The notes under the pieces: generated by a model
The model's input: the letters and a program-made list of their open reading frames with translations, nothing else
Databases searched by the model: none
What the model was told of the DNA's origin: nothing
Made by a program: the position numbers and the translations under genes
Shown: one piece after another, positions 43,205 through 53,980 of the stretch
Numbering within the stretch: position 1 is the stretch's first letter
Layout of the letters: every line of letters starts with the position of its first letter
Assembly: GCA_029204225.1 (NCBI GenBank)
Contig: CM055106.1
Location: forward strand, 3,948,039-4,012,038
DNA: 64,000 bases
Reading direction: 5' to 3'
From: Diphasiastrum complanatum
Lineage: Eukaryota > Streptophyta > Lycopodiopsida > Lycopodiales > Lycopodiaceae

Positions 43205-43906
43205 CGTAAAGTTAATCATAAGAGATAATGAAAGATTCTTCAAAGACATTACTGTCTATATGAAGCTAATATGATCTCTTATTTGGCTAACCATCACAAG
43301 ACCTGATATAAGCTCTTGTGTTGGTAGATTAAGTCTTTTCATGCAAGATCCTAGTGAGGCTCATTGGAGACTAGAAAAAAAAATACTATGATACATCTTG
43401 AGCTCTAGAGATCTTGGCATATTGTATGAAGCATCTACACCTAATCTTCGTGGATTCTCAAATTCAAAATTTGAAGTTGACCAAATGGATAGAAAGTGCA
43501 TGAGTGAATATGTTATATACCTTGGAGATGGAGCTATCTCATGGCTATGAAAAAAACAAACAACAATTTCTGTCTCTTCCACTGAGGCCGAGTACAAGAC
43601 ATTGACAACATGCAAGGAGATGCTTTGGATCAAATGAATATTATGGATCTTCACTTGATGGATTCTAAAAATATTCCAATCACCTTTCATGACAACATTT
43701 TGGCCGAAAGTCTAGCAAACAACTTGATTTTCCATGTAAGGAGCAAGCACATTGAGATTGCTCATTATTTTGTGAGGAATCAAATGTTGGCCAAGGAGGT
43801 GGAGCTTGAACATGTTTCTTCCAAAGAATGTGTAGCTAATATATTCCGCACACCTTTGGAGAAGGATCTATTGCTTAGAAACAGATTAGATTTTGACATG
43901 TGTTAA
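43205..43906 (+). pseudogene. Copia RT end and RNase H
   Basis: The plus strand gives HVKLIIRDNERFFKDITVYM, LTITRPDISSCVGRLSLFMQ, then RNase H with STEAEYKTLTTCKEMLW. In the 43610-43906 frame it gives HVRSKHIEIAHYFVRNQMLA, VELEHVSSKECVANIF and RTPLEKDLLL. Several stops. It is followed by a polypurine tract (AAAAGGAGG, 43938-43946) and an LTR, in the correct order for an element's 3' end. Confidence 0.88.
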
Positions 43907-43946
43907 AAATCTATGTCGAAAACAACAAGCATACTTGAAAAGGAGG

Positions 43947-45020
43947 TGTGAAAAATTGTAAACTTACCACTTGTCTATTTTGGAGCCAAATTGAGGCCTA
44001 GTTTGTTGTAAATATTTTAGATTGAACCTTTCAAATGTGTATAGTGGATTACTACTAATCTTTCCAAATTCTAACAATTTAAAGAAATGTCAAACTTCAA
44101 TATCCTTCAAGAACATTTAGTCCATTAATCTGGTCATATTAACCAATTTAGGAAGTTTAGACTACATGTTGACTATTTTAGAGATAAGCCACGTAGAGAA
44201 AAGAGAGAGACTTATCAACTTCATCTAAAAATAGTAGGTTCTAAACTATAAATTTTGGCCATTTTTCATTGACATTTTTTGTAAATTTTCAAGAAACATT
44301 ATCATCTCATTTGGCTCTCTATTGCAGTGGTACAAAGGTAATGTTAAATTTACACAAGCTAGTTTGCACAATTACCACTTGTGAATGACTTTGAGGCCAT
44401 GTTGTGGGATGTCACACATGCCAAAAGCTTAGGATACCTTACTCTAAGTCACATCATTAACCTATCTTTGGAATGGTACCTTTTGGATATGTCCAAAGAG
44501 TGCATAGATAGGGTAGAGAAAAAGTAGGAGCTAAAAATAGCATTTTTCTCATTGTTTTTGGATATTGAGACATTGACCCTAAATAGGGTGGATCAAATGG
44601 ATCTTTAGGCTAGATGTTAGGGTTAGGTTATGATGAATACATAGAAGCCCTAATATTCTCAGATCTGAGCTCTACATGTATAAATATGTGATGGGATTTC
44701 CATCCAATTATGAGCAAAGTCGAGATTTTCCTTCTTGACTAGTTTGAGTCTATGATTTGATTGATGAATGCTATTGGCATATGATTTTTTGTGATGATTG
44801 AATGAGTTTGGAGTTACAGGTACAGTACACAGGCAGTAGTAGGCTGTACTTTCACATGTGTGAAGAGTTTTGGAGCTAATTCATGGAGTTCAAGCCAAGA
44901 TAAGCTAGGAATCAATGCATTGATTAGTAATCTAGCTTCTAGATCTTGTTTGGATCTTAAGTAGGTGCTTTCTCTATCATTTCTAGGATCAAATGGGATT
45001 ATATTGTTGCATTTTTATCA
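43947..45020 (+). repeat. LTR shared by the 43-kb copia tail and copia F
   Basis: Starts TGTGAAAAATTG directly after a polypurine tract and ends ATTTTTATCA directly before a PBS. Length 1074 bp. One LTR is therefore flanked by the 3' end of one internal region and the 5' end of another. It contains CTGTACTTTCACATGTGTGA near 44846-44865. Part of it resembles 15816-16384. Confidence 0.8.
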
Positions 45021-45032
45021 TGGTATCAGTGC
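45021..45032 (+). other. Primer-binding site of copia F
   Basis: TGGTATCAGTGC, one change from the iMet consensus TGGTATCAGAGC, directly after the LTR. Confidence 0.85.
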
Positions 45033-45828
45033 CATTCCAAGAAATGAGCTTCACTTCATGCTAGAATCATAGATTTTGATGGAATTCAATCATTGATTGC
45101 TATCTAGACATAATTTATGAGTAGTACCTTCAATTCTTGATCAGTTTGAGTGAAGAGAGATCTAATGGTTTTTTATTTATAGGCTTTTTAGCTTCAAAAT
45201 CCGGGTTGTGGTCATCTCTTATCAACTGGATCAAAATAACAAGTATTTTGCACTTTCATCATATTGATGCTACTCGATTTGTGGAGTCTATCACAAGGAA
45301 TAGTTTTCAATCAATCAAAAGGAAGGTAGATCCTTATTTTTGGTACTGTAATAGGTCATTCTTAGACTTATTGAGATCTTAGTAATTCAATTTTGGGGTC
45401 ATCCCAAAGACTTTGCTAAGTGCTCATCAAAGAATGCAATTCTAGTCAAGATTGTATTCAGTTTTTGCTTGATTTGTGAGATAGTTTGGATTGATTATTG
45501 CATGATGATTCAACCTGATCTTGTAGGAATGATTTGAAGAGGCATTCATGTGCATATAATTCCTTTTGGTTCAGGTTAGGTGAATCTTATATCCTTGTGA
45601 AGTCAAGATCAATGAGGAGGCAATTCTAGATCCATTTTTTATGCAAATTCAAGCTAGTTTCCATTCTTGTTGACATTCATAGATTTAATTTGGCTTAAGA
45701 TTAGGTAGGATCTTATTGAGAGGTCCAGGTTTGAGCTTTCTCAAGTCCCTAGATAGTGGGATAGCTAGTCTTTCAATCATTTCTATTTTGCATCTATTCT
45801 TGTGAATCAAGATCTTGTCTAAAGACAA
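45033..45828 (+). other. Untranslated leader of copia F
   Basis: About 800 bp without a gene. A plus frame of 81 codons (45137-45382) shows no motif. Confidence 0.6.
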
Positions 45829-46172
45829 ATGCCTTCAATGAATGCATATCTTTTGGATTCACATGATAGATTGAATGCTTCTAATTATTCAATTTGGAAG
45901 CTAAGAATGGAATCAATTCTCATTTTACAAGATCTATGGATATAGTAAGTGGTGAAGAGGATGAGCCCATTCACTCTCAAGAAGCTACAAAATACAAAAG
46001 GAGGTGCAAGTTTGCTCTCCAATGTATAAAAATGAATGTAGCTAATGAGCTTCTTAAGGAGGTAGGTGCTTGCATCTCAACTCACGAAGCATGGAAAACT
46101 CTTCAAAAGATATATGAATCCAAGAATACTTCAAGGTTGCTATCCTTGAAGAATCAAATCCTTCAATGTTTT
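45829..46172 (+). pseudogene. Copia F gag N-terminus, split by element E
   Basis: ATG at 45829: MPSMNAYLLDSHDRLNASNY, SIWKLRMESILILQDLW. After a stop and frame change it gives KYKRRCKFALQCIKMNVANE, LLKEVGACISTHEAWKTLQK, IYESKNTSRLLSLKNQILQ. Interrupted exactly at the TTTTC target site of element E; gag resumes at 51480. Confidence 0.9.
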
Positions 46173-47006
46173 CTGTGAAAAATGCAAAAATAAGCTTGGT
46201 AGAGGCCAAAAATCATGTATATAGGATGATTACACATGTGTGGAGCCTGTTCCCACGTGTGAAAATAGTGTACTTGTCATGTTACATAATCATATAGGTT
46301 GTACATATAATTTAATTCAAGTTCTAGTGGCTAAAAAGGCCAAAAACTAGTTTTCTAGACATATGACACATGGCATCAATCTATTGCTTGCATGAGCCAC
46401 ATCCTTTGGTTAGGTGTCACATCCCATGTGTAGAGGACAGCTCACATGTGTGGAATAAGCTGAAGTAGACAAATTTTGACTTCTAGAAGATTTTCAAGTA
46501 GATCTCCATATAGAAGGAAAATGGACCAAAAGTGCTCAAAATAGAAGGTTTTGTCCAAGTGTCAGTTTTGCATGATGAATCATCATATGACAAAGCACCT
46601 TCACACATGTGGGATCAAAGGGATGATCAGTACCACGATATCTCACTTATTGTATACATAGAGCCACATTTGGCCATAATCAGTGTGAGACACCAACCGT
46701 GGTTTTGGAAGCAATTTTGAGTGATTCTCTCCATTTGTCTACATTTGTTTTGATTGTTTTGAGGTTCTATCAATGTGTACTTGATTTTCAGGTTGGAGTA
46801 CGTACTTAGACAGTGTTTCACACGTGTGAAACCACAAAGTACACTTACCTTCAATTAATGATTGTTCTTGTAAGGATTTTGTGTCTAGAATTGATCTAGA
46901 TTGATCTTAATCTGAAGTAGATTGATAGATCAAGTAATCTGAAAACCAACCCCTCTTGAGGATCAGATTAGGATCCACTCTTGGTCCTTTTTGTACTTTT
47001 TGCACA
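46173..47006 (+). repeat. 5' LTR of element E
   Basis: TGTGAAAAATGC to TTTTTGCACA. TCACACGTGTGA lies at 46818-46829. The promoter box has changed to TATACATAG (about 46649-46661), whereas the copy at 27091 keeps TATATATAG. The reading frames at 46532 and 51005 are the same LTR stretch, not genes. Confidence 0.95.
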
Positions 47007-48600
47007 TGGTATCAGAGCCTAGTACAAGAGGTTTTGTTGAAATTGATAGGGTTAATCCAAATCAAAGCCAAAATTAGCAGTTTTTTGGAAACTAGTCAAA
47101 TTTTGTGTAGCGAGTTGGATTTGATAGCTATCCTCAAAATTTTTGGTCCAGATCTTGTTGTGGGCTGTAGGAACTCTTTTCACACGTGTGAGGCTGTACA
47201 TCTCCATTTTTGGCTGAGAAATTTCAAAAATTTGTAGAATTTGACTCACATACCCAATTTGAGTTTTTTTTGGTGCAAAATCAAGCATTTTCTATAATAG
47301 ATCTAATCCTTTGATTAGTTCTTGGATTAGATCAGCCAAAAAATCAAAATTAAAGCTTGAAATAGGTGCATTAATTGATCTTCTCTGATTTTTTGAGTGT
47401 ATGTTGGAGTTAAGAGAGATTTTGCTAAAAATCATAGATTAAGAAGTGATATGCAAGGTGAGAGGTTGAAATCCATTGTACCATCACTCTAGATTTGTTC
47501 AAGAGTGATAGGGTCAAGTTTAGAAGCATCAATTTGCTAGAAAACATCTTTGGATCTGTCCTCCAAGTGAAACCTTTGAGAGTTTCTAGTGCATATAGAG
47601 CATCTATGCAAATCTTTTGTAGAATTTGACATGGATTGGCTTCAATTGAGAGTTCCAGAAAAGAGATTGAGATCCAAGTCACATTGTTCAACCCTAATCA
47701 ATTTGTTTGAGTGATTGTAAGGTTTGAAAAGAGTCATTAAGTTGTCTATGGCAAATGTGTAGAGAGAGATCCAATTTTCTAAGAGTTCCTTCCTTTATAG
47801 AGGGCAAGATCTAGAAGCTCATAATGTGTTGTTATTGGTGGAGAGTTTGTCTCTTCCTAGGTGATCAAATCTTTCCGAGTGGCATTAGCTCTTTGAAGCA
47901 CAATAACTTATTAAGAAAAATCACCACTTTTGATTTTGAATTTCATTCCAAGACTTAAGAGGTAGAGTAATTGGTAGAATCCAATAGGGGTGATTGAATC
48001 AATTTATTGAGCAAAAATTGACATAGTATGTATGAAACTCAAATTAGTTCTATTCATCTTTCTTTGTGAGAGTGTGAGGGTCAATTTGAGATCCCATTGG
48101 ATGTCTAGAATGAGGAGGAGTCCATATTTGAGTATTCATGCATGGTTGAGATTTTTGTGAATCTCTAGTTGTCTAAATTTTTAAGCTTTGTGAAATATTG
48201 GTGGTATAATTTGTTGTCAAATCAAATCAAATTCATTCTAGATTTCAAGTGTGAGATTATTTGGTTCAAGAGTGAGTCCAAAAGAAGTGATTAAGTTTGA
48301 TTTTCATGTATTTGAAACAAAATCCATCTTTTGTTCAAGAATCTCAAGTGTTGAGAGAACTAGTCAAGTAAAAAGGAAAATCTAGGTGTCAAATCTTTTT
48401 CATATCCATTTCAACTTTCAAAAGAAAGAGTAATTGGTATTTGATGGTTCCAATAGGAGATTGGATCTGACTTCTTTAGTGATTTGATTCAAAGATTGTG
48501 TGCTTTTGTCTTAGTGATCAAAGCAAAGTTTCCAAGTGACTAGTCATTACTGTGAAGATTGATTCTTAGGTTTGTGAGCTAGATCTTTTGTAGATCCTTC
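47007..48600 (+). other. PBS and long leader/gag region of element E
   Basis: PBS 47007-47018. The following 1.6 kb has no long frame on the plus strand. TCACACGTGTGA recurs at 47180-47191. A minus frame at 47691-47425 is a shadow. Confidence 0.6.
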
Positions 48601-48860
48601 TAGATTGTTGAAGATGTTCAAATCTAGTCTCTTGAAAGTCACAAATTACATTTGTAGAATCATATCACAGGTTTTTAATCACATGGCATCAATAGGTGGC
48701 ATCCTATTGAAGGAAAGGATCCTAAGTGCAACCTTTGTGACAAGGGAGGATATATTTTCTCAAGATGCTACAAAAAGAAGACCAATCCATCCAAGGAGAG
48801 CCAAAGCAAGGGGGCCGAGGTGAAGGATGGAGCTTCAAGTTCAAAATGCAAATACAAATA
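48600..48860 (+). pseudogene. Element E gag zinc-knuckle remnant
   Basis: The frame at 48721 reads KCNLCDKGGYIFSRCYKKK: a CX2CX4HX4C knuckle in which His is replaced by Tyr (CAT to TAT, a C-to-T change). The Lys-rich tail KKKTNPSKESQS matches copia gag tails. Flanking frames are broken. Confidence 0.75.
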
Positions 48861-49099
48861 GGACAAGTCCAAGGAAAGGTGTTTCCTTGTGGAAAGGTGA
48901 ATGAGGCTTGGAGTCTCACAAGGACTTGCAAGATTTGTCTTCAAGAGTCCATCACAACACATGTCAAATCTTTTGAAATTTTTCATTTGGAAGTGCATTG
49001 TTTGGTTCAAGATGCAAAGATAGATGTCACTTTCATGAAAGTAACTTGGATTTATTTTATGTCCTTGGAAAGTATTTTGCTTGGAACTTTGGACAAGTT

Positions 49100-50515
49100 C
49101 AAACTTTTTGTTATTATCCAAAAAAAATCAATAAAAAATAAGGAGCAATCACAAAATGAAACTAGTTTCATTTATGCTCTCATGTCAACTTATGAAGATC
49201 TATTTTGCTTTGAAGGGATTTTTGTATCTCAAAGGTGGCTTAAGGCAATACTAGTTGAGTGTGATGCCTTAAAGTATAGCAAAGCATGTTTTCCTTGGAA
49301 GCTTACATTAGTTATGAAGTCAAGGAAATGGAAATTTCTTCATAATGTAAATTTGTTTAGTTTCAATAAGATCATGAATGATGTGTTCATTCATAAAGAT
49401 GAAAATCGTAAGTTTTCAATCTTAAAGGCAAGTTGTAAACTTCTTATGAGAATAAGTGAAGCATCCAAAGTGGACACTTATATCCATAAGCAAGTAGTTA
49501 GCCTTATTGAGATGGAAATGCCTTTTGATTTCAATAATAAAAAAATCATGCCAAGTTGTGGTGATTTTTGGACTTAGGTTTCTAGCATAAGTGATTTTGA
49601 TAATCATAGGAAGTGCATATTGTGTGATCATAGTTGTTGTGATCATTATGAGACATGGAGGTCTCGGATTTCCATCAAGAAGGAGCACCATGAAGAGGAT
49701 CTTAAAGAATCATCTCAAGGTTCAAGTGAGCCAAGGATTGAGGAGGAGAGATCTTCTCAAGTTGTGATTCCAAAAAGAAACTCAAGAAAAATGGTTGATT
49801 CCATGTGGCTCACATTTCAAGGGAAAGAGGAGCATATCTCATGTGGTATACATCTCATACTTACTTCTCTTATGTCATTTGATAAATCAGTTTGCTTTAG
49901 TGAGATCATTGCATCTCCAAATTGGAGTAAAGCCATACTAGTTGAGTCTGAAGTCTCTCTTGAGAACATAGATGATGTTCTTAAAAGGATGAAATTGATT
50001 TAAAATCAATTAGAAAGCAAATGGTTATTTTATCAAATGTATGCTCTTGAGTCATGTAAGAGAAAAAGTGATTTGTTCACTCATAGTTTGAAAATTTGTA
50101 TTGAGGCAAATTGTAAACTCTTTATGAGAGTAAGTGAATTATCTTCTAAAGACACTTATCTCCATAATGAAGTATTTAGCCTCATTGGATCTGAGATTAG
50201 CATGGTAAACAAGCATGAAGATATGATGCAAACACTTTGTTATTATAGCATGCATAGCCTTGCCAATTTGGATGAGTGTTATTCTCTAGATCATGGTAAC
50301 ATGATGCTAGATCTTTGTGATCCTAATAAATCAAAAAGAAATCTTTATTTTCTCATGGAGGAGCATGCACATGAAGGAGGAGCAAGCCTCAAGGTCAAGC
50401 ATCTATATGAAATTTGGAAGGGATCAATTTTGGAGGTGCTAGGATGGTGCAAAGCTCTCAAGCTCATCAAAGATGTCAACATCAAAGAAGCAATATCATG
50501 GATATGGTGATTTCA
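49100..50515 (+). pseudogene. Element E internally duplicated coding segment
   Basis: Three plus frames (48765-49577, 49620-50003, 50037-50510) read nearly continuously. Two halves are related. WLKAILVECDAL at 49236 and WSKAILVESEV at 49923 correspond to the copia pre-RT motif (EWFQAMIDEYNAL in copia F). CKLLMRISEASKVDTYIHK at 49433 and CKLFMRVSELSSKDTYLHN at 50112 form a second shared block, followed by VVSLIE or VFSLIG. The offset is about 680-690 bp. Between them is a Cys/His cluster (CILCDHSCCDHYETW) and an integrase-tail motif (VIPKRNSRKMVDSMWLTFQG). The second block is not a known copia domain. The protein's role is unknown. Confidence 0.65.
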
Positions 50516-50647
50516 GATCAACATCAAGCTAATTGGCTGATCTTCACACCTTTTGAACCAGCAAAGACCAATTCAGCCTATGGAGTCAAATTCAGGATCA
50601 TCATGTTTTCCGTCAAGCTAGATTTACCAAGCTAGATTTTTGAGGAG

Positions 50648-51479
50648 TGTGAAAAATGCAAAAATAAGCTTGGTAGAGGCCAAAAATTATGTATATAGGA
50701 TGATTACACATGTGTGGAGCCTATTCCCACGTGTGAAACTAGTGTACTTGTCATGTACGATAATCATATAGGTTGTACGTATGATTTAATTCAAATTCTA
50801 GTGGCTAAAAAGGCCAAAAACTAGTTTTCTAGACATATGACACATGCATCAATCTATTGCTTGCATGAGCCACATCCGTTGGTTAGGTGTCACATCCCAT
50901 GTGTAGAGGACAACTCACATGTGTGGAATAAGCTGAAGTAGACAAATTTTGACTTCTAGAAGATTTTCAAGTAGATCTCCATATAGAAGGAAAATGGACC
51001 AAAAGTGCTCAAAATAGAAGGTTTTGTCCAAGTGTCAGTTTTGCATGATGAATCATCATATGACAAAGCACCTTCACACATGTGGGATCAAAGGGATGAT
51101 CAATACCACGAGCTCCCACTTATTGTATACATAGAGCCACATTTGGCCATAATCAGTGTGAGACACCAACCGTGGTTTTGGAAGCAATTTTGAGTGATTC
51201 TCTCCATTTGTCTACATTTGTTTTGATTGTTTTGAGGTTCTATCAATGTGTACTTGATTTTCAGGTTGGATTCCGTACTCAGACAGTGTTTCACACTTGT
51301 GAAACCATAAAGTACACTTACCTTCAATTAATGATTGTTCTTGTTAGGATTTTGTGTCTAGAATTGATCTAGATTGATCTTAATCTGAAGTAGATTGATA
51401 GATCAAGTAATCTGACAACCAATCCCTCTCGAGGGTCAGATTAGGATCCAATCTTGGTCCTTTTTGTACTTTTTGTACA
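50648..51479 (+). repeat. 3' LTR of element E
   Basis: Collinear with 46173-47006; ends TTTTTGTACA, then target duplication TTTTC. It has lost the CpG in one palindrome (TTCACACTTGTGAAAC against TTCACACGTGTGAAAC). Confidence 0.95.
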
Positions 51480-51960
51480 TTTTCAAGCTAAAGGATAGAG
51501 TGGACATTCATATGTGTTGAGAGTTAAGGACTTAAACAAGGAGCTTGCTTATATAGGAGATTCCATCAAGGAAAGTGAACTTTTTCAACTAGTCTTGAAT
51601 GGTTTGAGTATAGATTTTGCTAACCTAGTGCAAGGCTATGCAATTATGGGCAAGTTGCCCTCACTTGAACATCTCCAAGGAGTCCTCATGGTTGAGGAGA
51701 GTAGGAGAACTCACATCAAGTCGGTGCTGCATTCAAGAAGAATCAAGTCAAAGGTGAAGATCAAGAAGGATCTTCAAGTCCAAGCTCATCGAGCAAGCCA
51801 AAGAAGGATAAGTCAAAGGTCAAATGCTAATTTCGTGGCAAGATGGGGCACTATGCCTGAAAGTGCTTCAAGAAGAAGCAATCCCAAAGTCAAGAAAACC
51901 TAGGCCAAGAGGAAGAGGAGAGCTCTCATGAAGATTCACTCATGATGTCAAGTTTCTCAT
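51480..51960 (+). pseudogene. Copia F gag C-terminus
   Basis: 51514-51903: VKDLNKELAYIGDSIKESEL, FQLVLNGLSIDFANLVQGYA, PSLEHLQGVLMVEESRR. The zinc knuckle near 51822-51866 is destroyed: KC-stop-FRGKMGHYA-stop-KC, where the second Cys is Arg and Trp and Tyr positions are stops. An acidic linker follows. Confidence 0.88.
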
Positions 51961-52200
51961 CTTCAAGCATAAGAGGTGAAGTCCCTTAGTGGATAGATAG
52001 TGGGGCTAGCTCCCACATGACAAGTAAGAGAGAGTATTTCTCAAACTTATCTACCTATGATGGACCTATCAAGTCAATTTTTACAACAAATGATTATGCT
52101 TGTGAGGTAGAAGGCATAGGATCCATACCTTTATGCTTGGAGATCTTCAAGGAAGATCAAGATTGATGGAGTACTTTACATTCCTAGTATCACTAAGAAC
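51961..52200 (+). pseudogene. Copia F protease
   Basis: WIDSGASSHMTSKREYFSNL (51991-52050) carries the catalytic DSG, followed by SIFTTNDYACEVEGIGSIPL. A frameshift near 52140 leads into VLYIPSITKNLLSVGQ. Confidence 0.88.
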
Positions 52201-53466
52201 TTGCTTAGTGTAGGACAATTGCTTGACAATGGTTTGATTGTAAAGTTCACCACAAATGCATGTAACATCAAGAAGGATGGCAAGATCATTGCTAGAGGCA
52301 TAAGATTTGGAAAGTTATTCAAATTAGATGCCTATGTGGATGCTAATATTGTGATGCTAGTCGAGGAGACCAAACTATCCAACCATAGTCTTTGGCACAA
52401 AAGACTTGGTCACATCCACTCAAAGTCCATGGAGGTCATGTGCAAGGAGGAGCTTGCCTTAGGACTTCCAAGATCCTTGGCAAAAGAGGAGAAAGTATGT
52501 GAAGCATGTGCTCTCTCAAAAGCACATAAGAAGCCCTTCTCAAGTTCAATCACAAAGACAACTCATCAACTTGAGTTGATCCATTTGGATGCACACTTTG
52601 CAAGTACAATGTCCAATGGAGGTGACACCATGTTTGTTACATTCATAGATAATTACTCAAGGTTTTGTTGGGTATTCTTACTTTCATCTAAAGCACAAGT
52701 ATTTTAAAGCTTTCTTAAGTTCAAAACATTTGTTGAGAAGCATCTTGATCACAAGATCAAAACTTTTAGAAGTGATAATGTTGGAGAATATATCTCCAAT
52801 GCTTTTAAAAAAATTTGTGATCAAGAAGCAATTAAAAAAGAATTATCTTGTCCCTACACCCCTCAACAAAATGGGGTAGCCTAGAGGAGGAATAGGACAT
52901 TGTGTGAATGTTCTAAAGCCTTAAGGATTGATGCATGTTTACCAAAAGCTTTTTGGGGAGAAGCTCTCACTTGTGCTAACCATTCGATGAATAGAGTTCC
53001 ATGTAGCTCTATTAAAGGAAAAACACCCTTTGAAGTCTTGTATGGGAGGAAGCCAAATCTCAAGGACTTAAAGGTGTTTGGATGCATTTGCTATGTGCAT
53101 ACACCTTTGGAGAAAAGGACCAAGGAAGATCCATCATCAGTCAAAGGTATTATGCTCTTGTATGGCAAAGCAAGCAAGGGACATATGGTATACATTCCAT
53201 CTTCCAACAAGTTTGTGGCTTCTAGAGATATCATTTTTGATGAGGATAATATGCATAAACTTGTTGATGGCTCAATCAAATCACCTATCAAGAGGGAGGT
53301 GGCCGAGGATCAAGATGACTTAAATCTTGAGGAGGAGCTAGAGCCAAGTGAACCAATCACTCCAAGAAGATCATCAAGGGTAAGAATGGAGCCATTGAGG
53401 CTGACATACCAAGACAAGGGGAAGAAAGACAAGGGTAATCCATCTTCATCCTTTGCACTCATTTGA
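52201..53466 (+). pseudogene. Copia F GAG-pre-integrase and integrase
   Basis: 52201-52707: KDGKIIARGIRFGKLFKLDA, LWHKRLGHIHSKSMEVM, VCEACALSKAHKKPF, LIHLDAHFAS (first Asp), FVTFIDNYSRFCWVFLL. After a stop at 52705: FRSDNVGEYISNAF (second Asp) and PYTPQQNGVA, then a stop just where E-R-K-N would carry the catalytic Glu (TAG for the residue after Ala). Then FWGEALTCANHSMNRVP, LKDLKVFGCICYVHTPL, FDEDN and PRRSSRVRMEP. 188 residues of the C-terminal half stay open (52900-53466). Confidence 0.9.
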
Positions 53467-53980
53467 TGTTTTGAGAAACCTTCATGTGTAGAAGACGCAT
53501 TGAGTTTAAAGGAATGGTTTCAAGCTATGATAGATGAATATAATGCTTTGATGGAGAATGGCACATGGATCCTTGTTGATAGACCTCTTAAGAATGTGAT
53601 TGGATGTAAATGGGTTTTTAGGCTAAAACTCAATATGGATGGAAGTGTAAGCAAACACAAGGCAAGGTTAGTTGCCAAATAATATGCTCAAGCAAAGGGC
53701 ATAGATTTTAAAGAAACTTTTGCACCCATGGCCATGATTGTCACAATAAGATTACTTCTTGCACCTGCTTCACATTTTGGTTGGATGATCTTTCAAATGG
53801 ATGTTTCTAATGCATTCTTAAATGGTTATTTGGAAGAAGACATCTTCATGGAGTAGCCCCAAGGCTATGTCATCTTCAAAGGAGCCTATATGGTTTGAAG
53901 CAAGCATCAAATTTCTTGGAATTCAAGACTTCATGATTTCTTAGTTTCTATTGGATTCACTCAAAGTGAATATGATCTGT
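53467..53980 (+). pseudogene. Copia F RT N-terminal part, truncated
   Basis: LKEWFQAMIDEYNALMENGT, GCKWVFRLKLNMDGSVSKHK, ARLVAK, stop, YAQAKGIDFKETFAPMA, FQMDVSNAFLNGYLEEDIFM, then broken frames to LVSIGFTQSEYDL. It ends at about 53980, before YVDD; the RT catalytic core, RNase H and 3' LTR are absent. Confidence 0.9.

Larger units (their letters stand above)
46173..51479 (+). mobile_element. Complete LTR element E nested in copia F
   Basis: LTRs 46173-47006 (834 bp) and 50648-51479 (832 bp) are very similar. PBS TGGTATCAGAGC is at 47007-47018 and a polypurine tract TGAGGAG lies before 50648. Target duplication TTTTC occurs at 46168-46172 and 51480-51484. The interior (3.6 kb) has a decayed gag zinc knuckle near 48727 and then a coding segment with two related halves. 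No integrase core, RT core or RNase H. It is a non-autonomous copia derivative, younger than F. Confidence 0.95.

Noticed and set aside
46532-46854. Conserved small frames repeated at 51005-51372 and 26853-27125
   Set aside because: They fall wholly inside E-family LTRs.
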